DNA of 56,167 nt from Candidatus Bathyarchaeota archaeon (GCA_013388905.1 JACAEI010000022.1:1-56167); one strand, 5' to 3'. Positions 43,624 through 53,240 are shown, numbered from the stretch's first letter. Made by a program: numbers and translations. The notes: generated by a model not told the origin, from the letters alone.

Positions 43624-44610
43624 TTGGTTTCTCTCAGAGCATTAGCACCATCGCTGACTAGAATCACAGTAGCTGCTGCTATTGGCGCTGCGCTACACAT
43701 TGGTCAAGGCAATCCAGACTTGGTAGACGCTAAAGCTGTAGAATTTTCAAGAGCGGTATTAGCTCAGACAGATGTAGAAGGCGAGGTTATCTCATGCGAA
43801 GGACCAAAAGACAATGCACCAGCATTTATGCGTCGAGAAAAGGTAGGAACTGGAAAAGGTCCCAAAGTCGAGTTTGTTGTCGACCCAGTTGATGGCACCA
43901 CAGCCGCTTCAAAAGGGCGAAAAGACGCTATTTCAGCTCTTGCCTGTGCACCTGCCAGTTGCTTTCAAGTGCTTCCAGATGATGGATACTATTTTAAAGT
44001 AGCCACAGATTACCATTCTGTCGGCAAAATTTCCTTAGACATGTCTCTCGAAGAAATAGTGCGCACAGTGGCGGATCAAAAAAGGCTACATTTAGAGAAT
44101 TTTACAGTGATAGTGCTGGAACGTGAACGACATGCCGAAATTCTGCAGAGGCTCAGAAGACTTGGTGTGAGAATTATATTGATTCCTGACGGCGACATAG
44201 CAGCTGCAGTCGCCACATGCATTCCTAATTCTGGTGTTGATCTTCTTATAGGCGCTGGTGCTGGACCAGAGGCAACAATTGCAGCGACTGCTGTGAAATG
44301 TTTGCGTGGCACTATGCTTGTGAAGGTGTGGAAGGACAGAAAAGATGATTCTGGAAGATTGGATAGATTGAAAACTGAAGGTGTTGATGTAGAGAAAGTT
44401 TACAGTGAAAGCGAGTTGGCTAAGGGCAATGAACTGGTTTTTGCGGCTTCTGGTGTAACAAAAGGTGAGTTGTTGGATGGTGTTCGATTTATTCCAAACG
44501 GAGCCATTGTAAATTCGATATGCATGAGGCTTCCAAGCGGGACGGTAGAAAAATCAGAAATGACATTAAACTTCAAAGAACACCCAGTCTATAAACGATT
44601 TGTAACTTGA
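43624..44610 (+). CDS. glpX: Fructose-1,6-bisphosphatase, class II GlpX-like
   Basis: The 328-residue protein has the GlpX metal/phosphatase motif VVDPVDGTTAASKGRKDAIS, with EGPKDNAPAF before it, and the late LIPDGDIAAAV and GAGPEATIAATAVKCLRG. It would hydrolyse fructose 1,6-bisphosphate (or sedoheptulose bisphosphate) in gluconeogenesis. Many archaea use the bifunctional FBPA/ase instead, so a GlpX-type enzyme is worth noting. The TTG start at 43624 has GGGGAG upstream. Confidence 0.88.
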   Translation: MVSLRALAPSLTRITVAAAIGAALHIGQGNPDLVDAKAVEFSRAVLAQTDVEGEVISCEGPKDNAPAFMRREKVGTGKGPKVEFVVDPVDGTTAASKGRKDAISALACAPASCFQVLPDDGYYFKVATDYHSVGKISLDMSLEEIVRTVADQKRLHLENFTVIVLERERHAEILQRLRRLGVRIILIPDGDIAAAVATCIPNSGVDLLIGAGAGPEATIAATAVKCLRGTMLVKVWKDRKDDSGRLDRLKTEGVDVEKVYSESELAKGNELVFAASGVTKGELLDGVRFIPNGAIVNSICMRLPSGTVEKSEMTLNFKEHPVYKRFVT

Positions 44611-44643
44611 ATTGACCCTTGAAACAAAACAAAGTTTTAACAA

Positions 44644-44718
44644 TGGGGTTGCCCGGATTTGAACCGGGGTCACGAGCGCCCGAGGCTCATAGCCTAGACC
44701 AAGCTAGCCGACAACCCC
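44644..44718 (-). tRNA. tRNA-Pro (CGG)
   Basis: The 75-nt minus-strand tRNA has acceptor GGGGTTG/CAACCCC, anticodon stem TGAGC/GCTCG with loop CTCGGGC (anticodon CGG), T arm CCCGG-TTCAAAT-CCGGG and discriminator A. No intron. It lies between the glpX-like gene and the NrdD-like gene. Confidence 0.93.
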
Positions 44719-44831
44719 CTTCATAACATTAACTTTCTACTTGCATCAGACAAAATAAGTGTTCCCTAACACCTTTAAACTCTTACTTCCAAAATAGTAT
44801 CCCTACAAAAGGAGAGAGGAGGCAAAAATAA

Positions 44832-47039
44832 GTGTCCAGTTCGCATCGCGTGCGGGGAGTTAAAATTCTTAAGGCGGTTTCTTCATCTGTTAGGCTGCAG
44901 ATTTTGAATCTGCTTTTTGATAGGGGGTCTCTATCTTATACCGAGTTGATGAGTTCATTAAAGATGAATCCTAGTAGGGATGCTGGGCGATTTGCGTATC
45001 ACTTGAAGTTTTTGCTTAAAGCAGATTTAGTAGAAGCGGATGTTGAAGCAAAAAAGTATTTTTTAACAGAGTTAGGCAAAATGGTTTTAGATGTTGCCGA
45101 CAGAATTGAAAGAAAAGCCTTCAAACCTAGAGGCATGCTTATCCGCACTTCTCGTTTTACGCTGGAGGAGTTTGACGCTAACAAAATTGCAAATTCTCTC
45201 GTAAAAGAAACAAAAATGCCAGTAGATTTAGCCCAGAAAATTGCTAAAGAAGCAGAAGAAAGATTACTTAAATCTAAAACGAAATATTTGACAGCTCCCC
45301 TTGTTCGAGAAATTGTAAATTCAATCTTAATCGAGAAAGGCTTAGAGGAATACCGTCATAAACTTACACGTTTAGGACTTCCAGTTTATGATGTAACCGT
45401 TCTCATAGATGCGAGGAGCAAGGCTTTTCGGAAATCTGCTTCCATACATGAGGCAACTGGAGAAACTGTTCTGAAGGAGTATATGCTTTTAAACGTATTT
45501 CCAAGGGACATAGCAGATGCGCATTTGTCTGGTTTGCTGCATATCAAAGGGTTAAGCTCTTGGATTTTGAAACCAAGCGAAATAATGCATGATTTAAGAT
45601 TTTTCTTCCAAAATGGTCTTAACCTAGAGAAAATAAGCACTTTTCAATCTTCTTATTCTCCACCTCAAAACTTGGAATCTGCCTTGGGCATGGCTTTTAA
45701 TATTTTGTTGCATTCTGCTAAAGAGATAAGTGAAACTCAAACAGTTGACTATTTCAATGTCTTTCTTGCGCCTTTTGTAAGGAACATTGAGCTTGCCAAG
45801 GTTAGAGAGACCTTACACCTATTTGTTGCCAGCGTAAGTCAGCATGTAGATGCTTCTTTAGGTTTAGAGCTTACTGTTCCAGACTTTATAGCGGATAAAC
45901 CAGTCTTTGGATCGCCAATGACTAAAGGTAGCAAATATGGAGATTACGTCGAAGAAAGCCAAATCTTGGCATCGTTGCTTCTTGAAATATTCGCTGAACA
46001 GAGCGCATTTAAGCCATTAATTAACCCAAAAATCATTATAAAAATGCGTTCTGAAACCTTCGCAAGCGAAAAAATAAAAGCGATTCTCTTGAAGGCACAC
46101 CACTTATCTTCCGAAAAAGGCATACTATGCTTTGCCAATTTATTAGAGAAGAACCGAAAATACTCAGTGTTCTCTACCTCAGGGTTTAGGCTCGATGCAG
46201 ATTTGAATAAAGATTGGGAGACAGATACGCTGAGAACAGGCTGCTTAGGATACGTAACTGTTAGCCTACCGCGGATAACATGTGATTCGGGAAAAGACAA
46301 AAAGAAATTCTTCGAACTTTTCAGGGAAAGACTTGAGCTAGCAACTCGTGCTTTGGAAATAAAGGATAGAGCGTTAAAACAGCATGCTAAGGGTATACTG
46401 CCATTCTTAATGCAAAGCACTAATGGTGATTACTATTTCAGACTTGAGAATTGTTCACGTATTATAAACTTGGCAGGATTAAAAGAAGCAGCAGAAGCAT
46501 TTCATGATAAAAGTATTGCAGAAAGCGAAAAGCCCTTAGAGTTAATGGAGGAAATAGTTCAAAACATTGAGGTGTTCACTCAGAGGATCAGTAGAAAACG
46601 TGGAAGGCGCTTGTCTATAGCTATGTTACCTGATTTTGAGGCTGCAGAGAGATTGGTGCGTTTGGATATTGAGAAATATGGCGTTGGAAAAGTCAAATTC
46701 TCTGGAACACGAGAAAAGCCGTTCTATTCAACAGTTAACAAACTGATCGCCAAAGACTGCAAAATTTCTCCTGAACCCCCAAAGCTTGGACAAAAGCTTC
46801 GCGCATTCTATGGTAAGAATCCAACAGTAGTCGAGCTTGGAGAAGGCGAGTTTAAAGCAGATAAGCTTCTAGATGTGACTAAACAGCTTTTTGAAAACTT
46901 CACTGAATTTTTGACATATAATCGCAAACTAACATATTGTGCAAGCTGTAAAAGAAGTTGGATTGGACTTTTACATAAATGTCCCTCATGTGGCTCAATA
47001 GGCACTTTGACGGTTTTTGACCAGTACGCACTAATATAA
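44832..47039 (+). CDS. NrdD-like protein with wHTH and ATP-cone head, no glycyl-radical site seen
   Basis: The 735-residue protein has three parts. Residues 8-95 form an ArsR-like winged helix (VRLQILNLLFDRGSLSYTEL, AYHLKFLLKADLVE). Residues about 98-195 are an ATP-cone (MLIRTSRFTLEEFDANKIANSL, LTAPLVREIVNSILIEKG). The rest aligns in pattern with anaerobic ribonucleotide reductase (GCLGYVTVSLPRI, KFSGTREKPFYSTVN). The C-terminus has the NrdD zinc ribbon C703/C706/C717/C720 but then stops at DQYALI, without the Arg-x-x-Gly-Tyr that carries the radical. GTG start with GGAGAGGAGG (44812-44821) upstream. It may be a regulator or an inactive paralogue rather than a reductase. Confidence 0.8.
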   Translation: MSSSHRVRGVKILKAVSSSVRLQILNLLFDRGSLSYTELMSSLKMNPSRDAGRFAYHLKFLLKADLVEADVEAKKYFLTELGKMVLDVADRIERKAFKPRGMLIRTSRFTLEEFDANKIANSLVKETKMPVDLAQKIAKEAEERLLKSKTKYLTAPLVREIVNSILIEKGLEEYRHKLTRLGLPVYDVTVLIDARSKAFRKSASIHEATGETVLKEYMLLNVFPRDIADAHLSGLLHIKGLSSWILKPSEIMHDLRFFFQNGLNLEKISTFQSSYSPPQNLESALGMAFNILLHSAKEISETQTVDYFNVFLAPFVRNIELAKVRETLHLFVASVSQHVDASLGLELTVPDFIADKPVFGSPMTKGSKYGDYVEESQILASLLLEIFAEQSAFKPLINPKIIIKMRSETFASEKIKAILLKAHHLSSEKGILCFANLLEKNRKYSVFSTSGFRLDADLNKDWETDTLRTGCLGYVTVSLPRITCDSGKDKKKFFELFRERLELATRALEIKDRALKQHAKGILPFLMQSTNGDYYFRLENCSRIINLAGLKEAAEAFHDKSIAESEKPLELMEEIVQNIEVFTQRISRKRGRRLSIAMLPDFEAAERLVRLDIEKYGVGKVKFSGTREKPFYSTVNKLIAKDCKISPEPPKLGQKLRAFYGKNPTVVELGEGEFKADKLLDVTKQLFENFTEFLTYNRKLTYCASCKRSWIGLLHKCPSCGSIGTLTVFDQYALI

Positions 47040-47048
47040 GCCAAGGAG

Positions 47049-47999
<951 letters not shown>

Positions 48000-48103
48000 C
48001 TAAATAACTCTTATTAGTGAGGAAAAATTTCCAAAGCGATGCTGAAGTTAAAGTTTTTTATCTTTGGTTAGAGTATAATCCTATTTTTAAAGGGGAGTTT
48101 AGA

Positions 48104-48568
48104 ATGAGCGAAATGGAATTGCGTGTTTCTAAGATTAAGGATGGAACTGTCATTGACCATATTACTGGCGGTCACGCTTTGGATGTTGTCAAAATTTTAG
48201 GAATAACTGGCCGCGAGAAACGGGTCATAACTATTGCAATTAATGTACCTAGTAAACTTTACAGAATGAAGGATATTGTCAAGATTGAAGGGAGAGAACT
48301 GAATCCCCAAGAAGTGCATAAGATTGCTTTGTTAGCGCCCCATGCAACCATTAACATTATCCGAGGTTACAAGGTTACAAAAAAGCAGAGAGTTAAACTC
48401 CCAAAGGTCATCGAGAACATTATTAAGTGCGCTAATCCGGCTTGCATAAGCAACAGTAACGAGCCTGTACAGACTAAATTTTACGTTGACAGTGAAGAGC
48501 CACTTCTGTTGAAGTGCCATTATTGCGGTTTTATTATGGAAAAGAAGGATGTATTAGAACAGTTTTAA
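48104..48568 (+). CDS. pyrI: Aspartate carbamoyltransferase regulatory chain
   Basis: The 154-residue allosteric subunit has the nucleotide-binding domain (VSKIKDGTVIDHITGGHALDV... split over residues 8-30) and a zinc domain with Cys109, Cys114, Cys138 and Cys141 that contacts PyrB. ATG 48104 is set by GGGGAG at 48090-48096; an upstream frame from 48017 is not family sequence. TATA-like TTTTTTATC sits near 48053-48061. Confidence 0.96.
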   Translation: MSEMELRVSKIKDGTVIDHITGGHALDVVKILGITGREKRVITIAINVPSKLYRMKDIVKIEGRELNPQEVHKIALLAPHATINIIRGYKVTKKQRVKLPKVIENIIKCANPACISNSNEPVQTKFYVDSEEPLLLKCHYCGFIMEKKDVLEQF

Positions 48569-48604
48569 TGTCTTGCTTTTATTCCGAGTCTGATAGGTAA
48601 ATAA

Positions 48605-48661
48605 TGCTTATATCATATTGAGTAGTACTTTAATTAAGGATATGTCTCTTTAAAGACATAT
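48605..48661 (+). promoter_or_regulatory. TATA-like element and perfect 8-bp inverted repeat
   Basis: GCTTATATCATAT (48606-48618) looks like a TATA box. ATATGTCT (48640-48647) and AGACATAT (48654-48661) form a perfect dyad with a CTTTAA centre, placed where the first transcribed bases of the next gene would be. It may be an operator or a 5' hairpin. Confidence 0.5.
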
Positions 48662-48666
48662 TGTAT

Positions 48667-49023
48667 ATGCGTAGCACACAAATACACATGGTGAACGGCA
48701 TGTTGGAAATACTCGTGTTCGCATCATGGGCATGTCTCGCAACCTATGCAATATGGTATTCTACGGTAGCAAAACATTATGCGCCTATAACCCCCAATGA
48801 TGCGAGAATCTTGTGGAAAATTCACAAACAAAGCATTCAATGTGCTTCTCGAAAATGGCGCGTAATTAAACGAGGAAATAGAGTAATTGGTTTTGAATGC
48901 GAATGCGGATTTAAGCATATACAAAAACGTCCAATAGTATCCAATGGACCAGCAGCTTATATTAAATCCCAAAATTCGCGAACTTCATTGAATAAACTAA
49001 GCACAACATACAAAATAGAGTAG
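48667..49023 (+). CDS. Single-helix membrane protein, unknown function
   Basis: About 118 residues. A hydrophobic helix (ILVFASWACLATYAIWYS) is followed by a conserved-looking soluble part with RKWRVIKRGNRVIGFECECGFKHIQ, where CEC could be a metal or redox pair. No family name can be given. The start is uncertain: ATG codons at 48667, 48688 and 48700 all precede the helix, and no ribosome site decides. The TATA box and dyad upstream support expression. Confidence 0.55.
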   Translation: MRSTQIHMVNGMLEILVFASWACLATYAIWYSTVAKHYAPITPNDARILWKIHKQSIQCASRKWRVIKRGNRVIGFECECGFKHIQKRPIVSNGPAAYIKSQNSRTSLNKLSTTYKIE

Positions 49024-49349
49024 ATTCTAAGACTGCTCGTGGCTTCATTCTTTAAAATGAGTCTAAGCTGTTGCGTTAAAAATTTCCAGAAAGATGTTTG
49101 TAATGCCGTTGTGAATGGAATTCTTTCAGAACGGGAGAATGTTTTAGCGCCGATTTTTTCACTTATTACTGTGCCCGCCTCGTGTAAGATTAAGCATATA
49201 TCAGCTTTCCTATTTGCACATCACATGAATCAGAGCGGGTTAAATGGTTAACTATATATTTGGAGAGCATAAAACATCTAGGAGCAGACGCAACCAAGTA
49301 AATGGTAGTAGCGTTTCTCTACACAAAATTTCCTAAAAAAAGAGACTTA
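49024..49349. other. Non-coding spacer with TATA-like element
   Basis: No recognisable gene; a 70-residue open frame at 49042-49251 has low-complexity, non-family sequence and no ribosome site. AACTATATATTTGG (49250-49263) is a good TATA candidate for the kinase-like gene, with the start of transcription expected near 49282. Confidence 0.45.
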
Positions 49350-50465
49350 ATGATGCAACCCTACAATAAAATTACAAAAGTAAAAGGAAGAGTATCAAGC
49401 AGTATAGTTGACAAGGCAAAAAGAGACGAACTAGTCTCAAAAGCTGAAAAAGCTTTAGGCAATGAATGGTATGGTTGGAAAGCAAACATAGACGGCTTTT
49501 GCATGCAACTTTTCACAAATAGTCCTCACCTTTACGAATTTTGGATAGAGAACTGGTTCTCAATGTCTCGGGCAGTTAGGTCGCATGGCAGAATATACGC
49601 AGTCTTAGACCCCGATTTTAACAACGGTGAACCTCATGCTTTTTACAACCCAGAAACAAAAACCGCCGTAATTTTCAACACGGAGTATTATGGGCAAGTC
49701 AAAAGTTGGGCTTTGGGTATCACTTGTGACATAGCAGAAGACCAGCATGACATACACAGCATCCATGGAAGTTGTATAGAAGTTAATGGAGACGGCATAG
49801 TGCTGATTGCGCCTACTGGCACTGGAAAATCAACGCATAGCTATGCTCTATTGAAAATGAAAGAAGCAAGACTTCTCAGCGACGACTGGATATATGTGAG
49901 ATTTATCGGCGGAGAGAAAGGCAGAGTAAGCGCCGACATAAGCGAAAGAAAATTCTATATAAGAACAAATATTGTCAGAATTTTTCCCGAAATTCGCCCT
50001 TTACTAGACAAGTGCAAATTGGAAAACGTAGAACCCTTAACTAAAGAAGAAGCAGAACAGCTTAGGGAAAAGGGGACAAGTGAAAAGGAATTGGAAGAGA
50101 TGCAGAAAAATCCTTACATAGCTCATGAATATTCCCGTGCAATGCTTGATCCCCTGTGGGTATCTGGACCAGAGAAATTTGTAGACACAACAAGAATCAA
50201 AAAGGTCATACTGCTTAAAAGAGACAAAAAAGATTCACAAATTGTAAGAAGAATGGATACAGAGGAAGCCGTCAGATATCTAACAGTTCAGCCAGAACAA
50301 TTCATGAACCCTTATCTAATCGTAAAAACACCTGAAAAAGTAGAAATCAGAAAGAACTTTTTCCGAAGGCTCTTTAAGTTTGCATCATGCTATATTGTAA
50401 ACACAATAGAGCCTGTCGATGTTGTGCAAGAAAAAATCAGAGAAATTGTCAAAAAACATAGTTAA
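49350..50465 (+). CDS. HprK/PEPCK-like P-loop kinase, unknown substrate
   Basis: The 371-residue protein has HSIHGSCIEVNGDGIVLIAP leading into the P-loop PTGTGKSTHS (about residues 155-164) and then LLSDDWIYVRF, the arrangement of HPr kinase and related PEPCK-fold small kinases. The flanking N-terminal ~130 residues and the C-terminal half (with EFSRAMLDPLWVSG-like sequence) are not recognised. No HPr or PTS gene is in the window, so a sugar or small molecule, or another protein, is the likely target. An in-frame ATG at 49302 is an alternative start. It is 17 bases from the MFS gene. Confidence 0.7.
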   Translation: MMQPYNKITKVKGRVSSSIVDKAKRDELVSKAEKALGNEWYGWKANIDGFCMQLFTNSPHLYEFWIENWFSMSRAVRSHGRIYAVLDPDFNNGEPHAFYNPETKTAVIFNTEYYGQVKSWALGITCDIAEDQHDIHSIHGSCIEVNGDGIVLIAPTGTGKSTHSYALLKMKEARLLSDDWIYVRFIGGEKGRVSADISERKFYIRTNIVRIFPEIRPLLDKCKLENVEPLTKEEAEQLREKGTSEKELEEMQKNPYIAHEYSRAMLDPLWVSGPEKFVDTTRIKKVILLKRDKKDSQIVRRMDTEEAVRYLTVQPEQFMNPYLIVKTPEKVEIRKNFFRRLFKFASCYIVNTIEPVDVVQEKIREIVKKHS

Positions 50466-50482
50466 CCAAGGCGAAAAGAAAG

Positions 50483-51670
50483 ATGACTGCAAATAAAGTG
50501 CAGAATAAAGAATCTTCACCCTACAGATGGATAATAGTGTTCACAGCCTTCTTCACCTTCGTGACCTTCGCTTTCGCCTTTCAATCAATGCCTCCACTCT
50601 TAAGAAACATAAGTCAAGAATTTGGCTTGAGCGAGACTGAATCGGGACTACTGATGTCCATGGTTGTAATCCCGGGCGTAATACTCGCATTGCCAGCAGG
50701 CTTAATTGTTAATAGATACGGGTTTCGACTCATGGGAATTCCGTCTACTTTTTTAGTGGCAATCGGAAGTCTTACAACTGCCCTTGCAGACAATTTTTTG
50801 GTTGCCCTTTTGGGTAGATTAATATTGGGGATAGGAGGCGCTTTTATAGTCGTTGGCGTGCCAACAGTTATTCCTCAATGGTTTTCGCCCAAAGACTTGG
50901 GCAAGGCTATGGGAATTTACGCTACAAGCATGCCTGTAGCTACAATCCTAGCGTTTCCAACAGCCACAATTCTAGCAAACAACTTCGGATGGCATTATCC
51001 CTTTTACATCAGCACTGGTCTTTCTTTCGTAGGAGCCTTAATTTTTGTTCTTACTATGAGAGAAGGACCTTTGAAAAAGCATACAAAACAAGTTAGCTCA
51101 GGCGAAGTTAAGCTGGCCTTCCAAACAGACGAAGTTTGGAAATCCGGCCTCATTTGGATGTTTTTCAACATGACCGCTCTAGCGTTTTTGTCATGGGGTC
51201 CAACGTTGTTTGAAAGATTCAAAGGCTTAGACTCTTTGTATGCAAGTTTTTTGACAAGCATCCTCATGTATGGCGCACTATTGTTTGTGCCAATTTTTGG
51301 CTGGGCTTCAGATAGTTGGGGGCGACGTAAACCTTTCATTGTTGCAGGTTTTATTTTGATGATAATTGCCTTGAACATGATTGCCTATACAACTAACCTT
51401 TTGCTATTATCTTCTGTAATCTTCTTAGGCGTAACTGCTGCCATGGTTCCACCCATAATCATGACGATTGCGGCGTCAAGCCTTCCACCTGGTTTGTCTG
51501 GAACAGTGTTTAGCGTAGTGACACTTTGCCAAAACCTAGGAATTGCGTTTTCAGCACCACTGGCTGGTTATATCCTGCAAGTTACAGAATCTATTCAGCT
51601 GACACTGTTTGGAGTCTCCTTGTTTGCAGTTACTGGCACGCTTATAGCTCTAACATCACAGTCCAGATAA
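50483..51670 (+). CDS. MFS transporter
   Basis: The 395-residue carrier has twelve hydrophobic helices and the major-facilitator loop motif NRYGFRLMG (helix 2-3) with its repeat WASDSWGRRKPF in the second half. It is similar in pattern to NarK/CynX-type organic- or inorganic-anion carriers. It is closely spaced after the HprK-like kinase (17 bases), so it may supply the kinase substrate. Confidence 0.88.
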   Translation: MTANKVQNKESSPYRWIIVFTAFFTFVTFAFAFQSMPPLLRNISQEFGLSETESGLLMSMVVIPGVILALPAGLIVNRYGFRLMGIPSTFLVAIGSLTTALADNFLVALLGRLILGIGGAFIVVGVPTVIPQWFSPKDLGKAMGIYATSMPVATILAFPTATILANNFGWHYPFYISTGLSFVGALIFVLTMREGPLKKHTKQVSSGEVKLAFQTDEVWKSGLIWMFFNMTALAFLSWGPTLFERFKGLDSLYASFLTSILMYGALLFVPIFGWASDSWGRRKPFIVAGFILMIIALNMIAYTTNLLLLSSVIFLGVTAAMVPPIIMTIAASSLPPGLSGTVFSVVTLCQNLGIAFSAPLAGYILQVTESIQLTLFGVSLFAVTGTLIALTSQSR

Positions 51671-51734
51671 CAAAGAACAGCGCCAAAAAGCTTAAGTCTA
51701 AATACTTTTGCATCTTCATTGCAGGGAGCCATCC

Positions 51735-52085
51735 ATGGATTTAAAACCGATTAAAACAGAAAAAGATGTTATCCACGCGCTAAAAGACAAGACAAAGTTT
51801 GAGAGAGACGTCCTAGTTGAAACTTTCAAAATTCCGAAGGGAAAAGTGAGTACATACAAAAGAATGGCAGAAAAAATCGGCAAACCAAAATCCTATCGTG
51901 CTGTGGCAAACGCTCTCCACAAGAACCCACTCTCGCCAGTTGTTCCATGCCACCGTGTCGTCAATTCTGACGGTTCCTTCGGCGGGCCTAAAGAAGGCGC
52001 CGAATGGAGAAGAAACATGGTGATTAAAGAGGGAGTTCTAGTCAAAAATGGCAAAGTGAAAATCACCAACGAGATTCTCTACTAA
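51735..52085 (+). CDS. ogt: Methylated-DNA-protein-cysteine methyltransferase
   Basis: The 116-residue protein corresponds to the DNA-binding and active-site domain of O6-alkylguanine alkyltransferases. PKGKVSTYKRMAEKIGKPKSYRAVANAL contains the recognition helix, split here over residues 34-61, and VVPCHRVV holds the acceptor Cys72. The N-terminal ribonuclease-like domain is missing, as in several short archaeal forms. ATG 51735 follows GGGAG at 51723-51727. It repairs alkylated bases in a suicide reaction. Confidence 0.9.
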   Translation: MDLKPIKTEKDVIHALKDKTKFERDVLVETFKIPKGKVSTYKRMAEKIGKPKSYRAVANALHKNPLSPVVPCHRVVNSDGSFGGPKEGAEWRRNMVIKEGVLVKNGKVKITNEILY

Positions 52086-52132
52086 AACCTTCAAAAACCA
52101 AAATGCCACAGTTCAAACATGTGTTAGAGAAG

Positions 52133-52206
52133 CGCCGCCGAAAGGACTTGAACCTTTGACCGACTGGTTAACAGCCAGCCGCTCTACCTAGCTGAGCTAC
52201 GGCGGC
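52133..52206 (-). tRNA. tRNA-Asn (GTT)
   Basis: The 74-nt minus-strand tRNA has acceptor GCCGCCG/CGGCGGC, anticodon stem CTGG../..CCAG with loop CTGTTAA (anticodon GTT), T arm AAAGG-TTCAAGT-CCTTT and discriminator G. No intron. Confidence 0.95.
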
Positions 52207-52337
52207 TTATGCTGCATCCGCTACTTTTGAGTTTTGGGGAATATTTAAGTTTAGTCATGCCACGTAAATTCTAACAGACTATCTAAACATTTTAAACTTA
52301 ATTAGTATGGCTGTTTTCCTATTTTTGCTTAGAAAGA

Positions 52338-52378
52338 TGTATATGCTTGATTTTCTAATTACCATGAAAGATTCATGG
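52338..52378 (+). promoter_or_regulatory. TATA box and CCATGAA-AGA-TTCATGG dyad before porGDAB
   Basis: TGTATATGC (52338-52346) is a TATA candidate. The expected transcript start, near 52368-52371, falls on the perfect 7-bp dyad CCATGAA (52362-52368) / TTCATGG (52372-52378), a good place for a repressor. The porG start follows at 52391. Confidence 0.5.
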
Positions 52379-52390
52379 AGATAACGCATA

Positions 52391-52951
52391 TTGAAGAAAA
52401 TCTTGGAAGTAAGATGGCACGGCAGAGGTGGTCAAGGAGCATGGACAGCCAGCGAGCTGTTAGCACGCGCAGCCATTTACGAAGGAAAGTATATCCAATC
52501 GTTTCCTGAATTCGGTCCTGAAAGAATGGGAGCTCCAGTAACAGCTTTCACTCGAATAAGCACTGAACCTATTCAGATACACTGCGCAGTTTACAATCCA
52601 GATGTTGTGGCGGTCTTAGACCCCACTTTAATGAAAACGGTCCCGTTCACTGAGGGAATAAAGGAAAACGGAACAATTATAATCAATTCGAAAGATAATC
52701 CAGCAGAAATTAGGAAAAAACTCGATACAGATAAAGGCAAAGTCTGGACTGTTCCAGCAACAGAAATCGCAATAAAAATTTTAGGAATCTCCATCACAAA
52801 CACAGCTATGCTAGGAGCAGTATCACAAGCAACTGGGATCGTGACCCTAGAAAGCATAGAAAAAGTCATAAAAGAACGCTTTAAACCTGGCGTTGCTGAG
52901 AAAAATTTTGCTGTAATAAAAGAAGCTTATAAGGAGGCAAAATCAGAGTGA
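52391..52951 (+). CDS. porG: Pyruvate:ferredoxin oxidoreductase gamma chain
   Basis: The 186-residue CoA-binding gamma domain has EVRWHGRGGQGAWTASELLA, SFPEFGPERMGAPVTAF, VAVLDPTL and NTAMLGAVSQATGIV, all typical. It is the first gene of a four-gene set in gamma-delta-alpha-beta order. TTG start at 52391 with GGAG ten bases upstream. It may equally belong to a 2-oxoacid oxidoreductase of other specificity; the gene order and subunit sizes favour pyruvate. Confidence 0.92.
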   Translation: MKKILEVRWHGRGGQGAWTASELLARAAIYEGKYIQSFPEFGPERMGAPVTAFTRISTEPIQIHCAVYNPDVVAVLDPTLMKTVPFTEGIKENGTIIINSKDNPAEIRKKLDTDKGKVWTVPATEIAIKILGISITNTAMLGAVSQATGIVTLESIEKVIKERFKPGVAEKNFAVIKEAYKEAKSE

Positions 52952-53226
52952 CAGCTCAAGAAAAAAGTTGGAAAGAAATAGCGCCTGCAGGTGTATGCTG
53001 GAAACCAAGCACTAAATTCTTGACAGGCGACTGGAAAACCTATACGCCCTTAAGAGATCTGGAAAAGTGCACTCGATGTCTTTTGTGCGTGCTTTTTTGT
53101 CCAGATGGAGCCATCCGCTGGAACGCACAGAAAGGAGACATAGAATTTGACTTGAATTTTTGTAAGGGATGTGGAATATGCGCCAACGAATGCCCAACTA
53201 AAGCGATTGAAATGAAGTTGGAATAG
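52948..53226 (+). CDS. porD: Pyruvate:ferredoxin oxidoreductase delta chain
   Basis: The 92-residue ferredoxin subunit has two [4Fe-4S] motifs: CTRCLLCVLFCP and CKGCGICANECP, near residues 38-78. It overlaps porG by four bases (GTGA). It carries electrons from the TPP enzyme to external ferredoxin. Confidence 0.95.
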   Translation: MTAQEKSWKEIAPAGVCWKPSTKFLTGDWKTYTPLRDLEKCTRCLLCVLFCPDGAIRWNAQKGDIEFDLNFCKGCGICANECPTKAIEMKLE

Positions 53227-53240
53227 GAGCGAATGAGAAA

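Noticed and set aside
49042-49251. 70-residue plus-strand open frame
   Set aside because: No ribosome site and no family-like pattern; the TATA box of the next gene overlaps its end.
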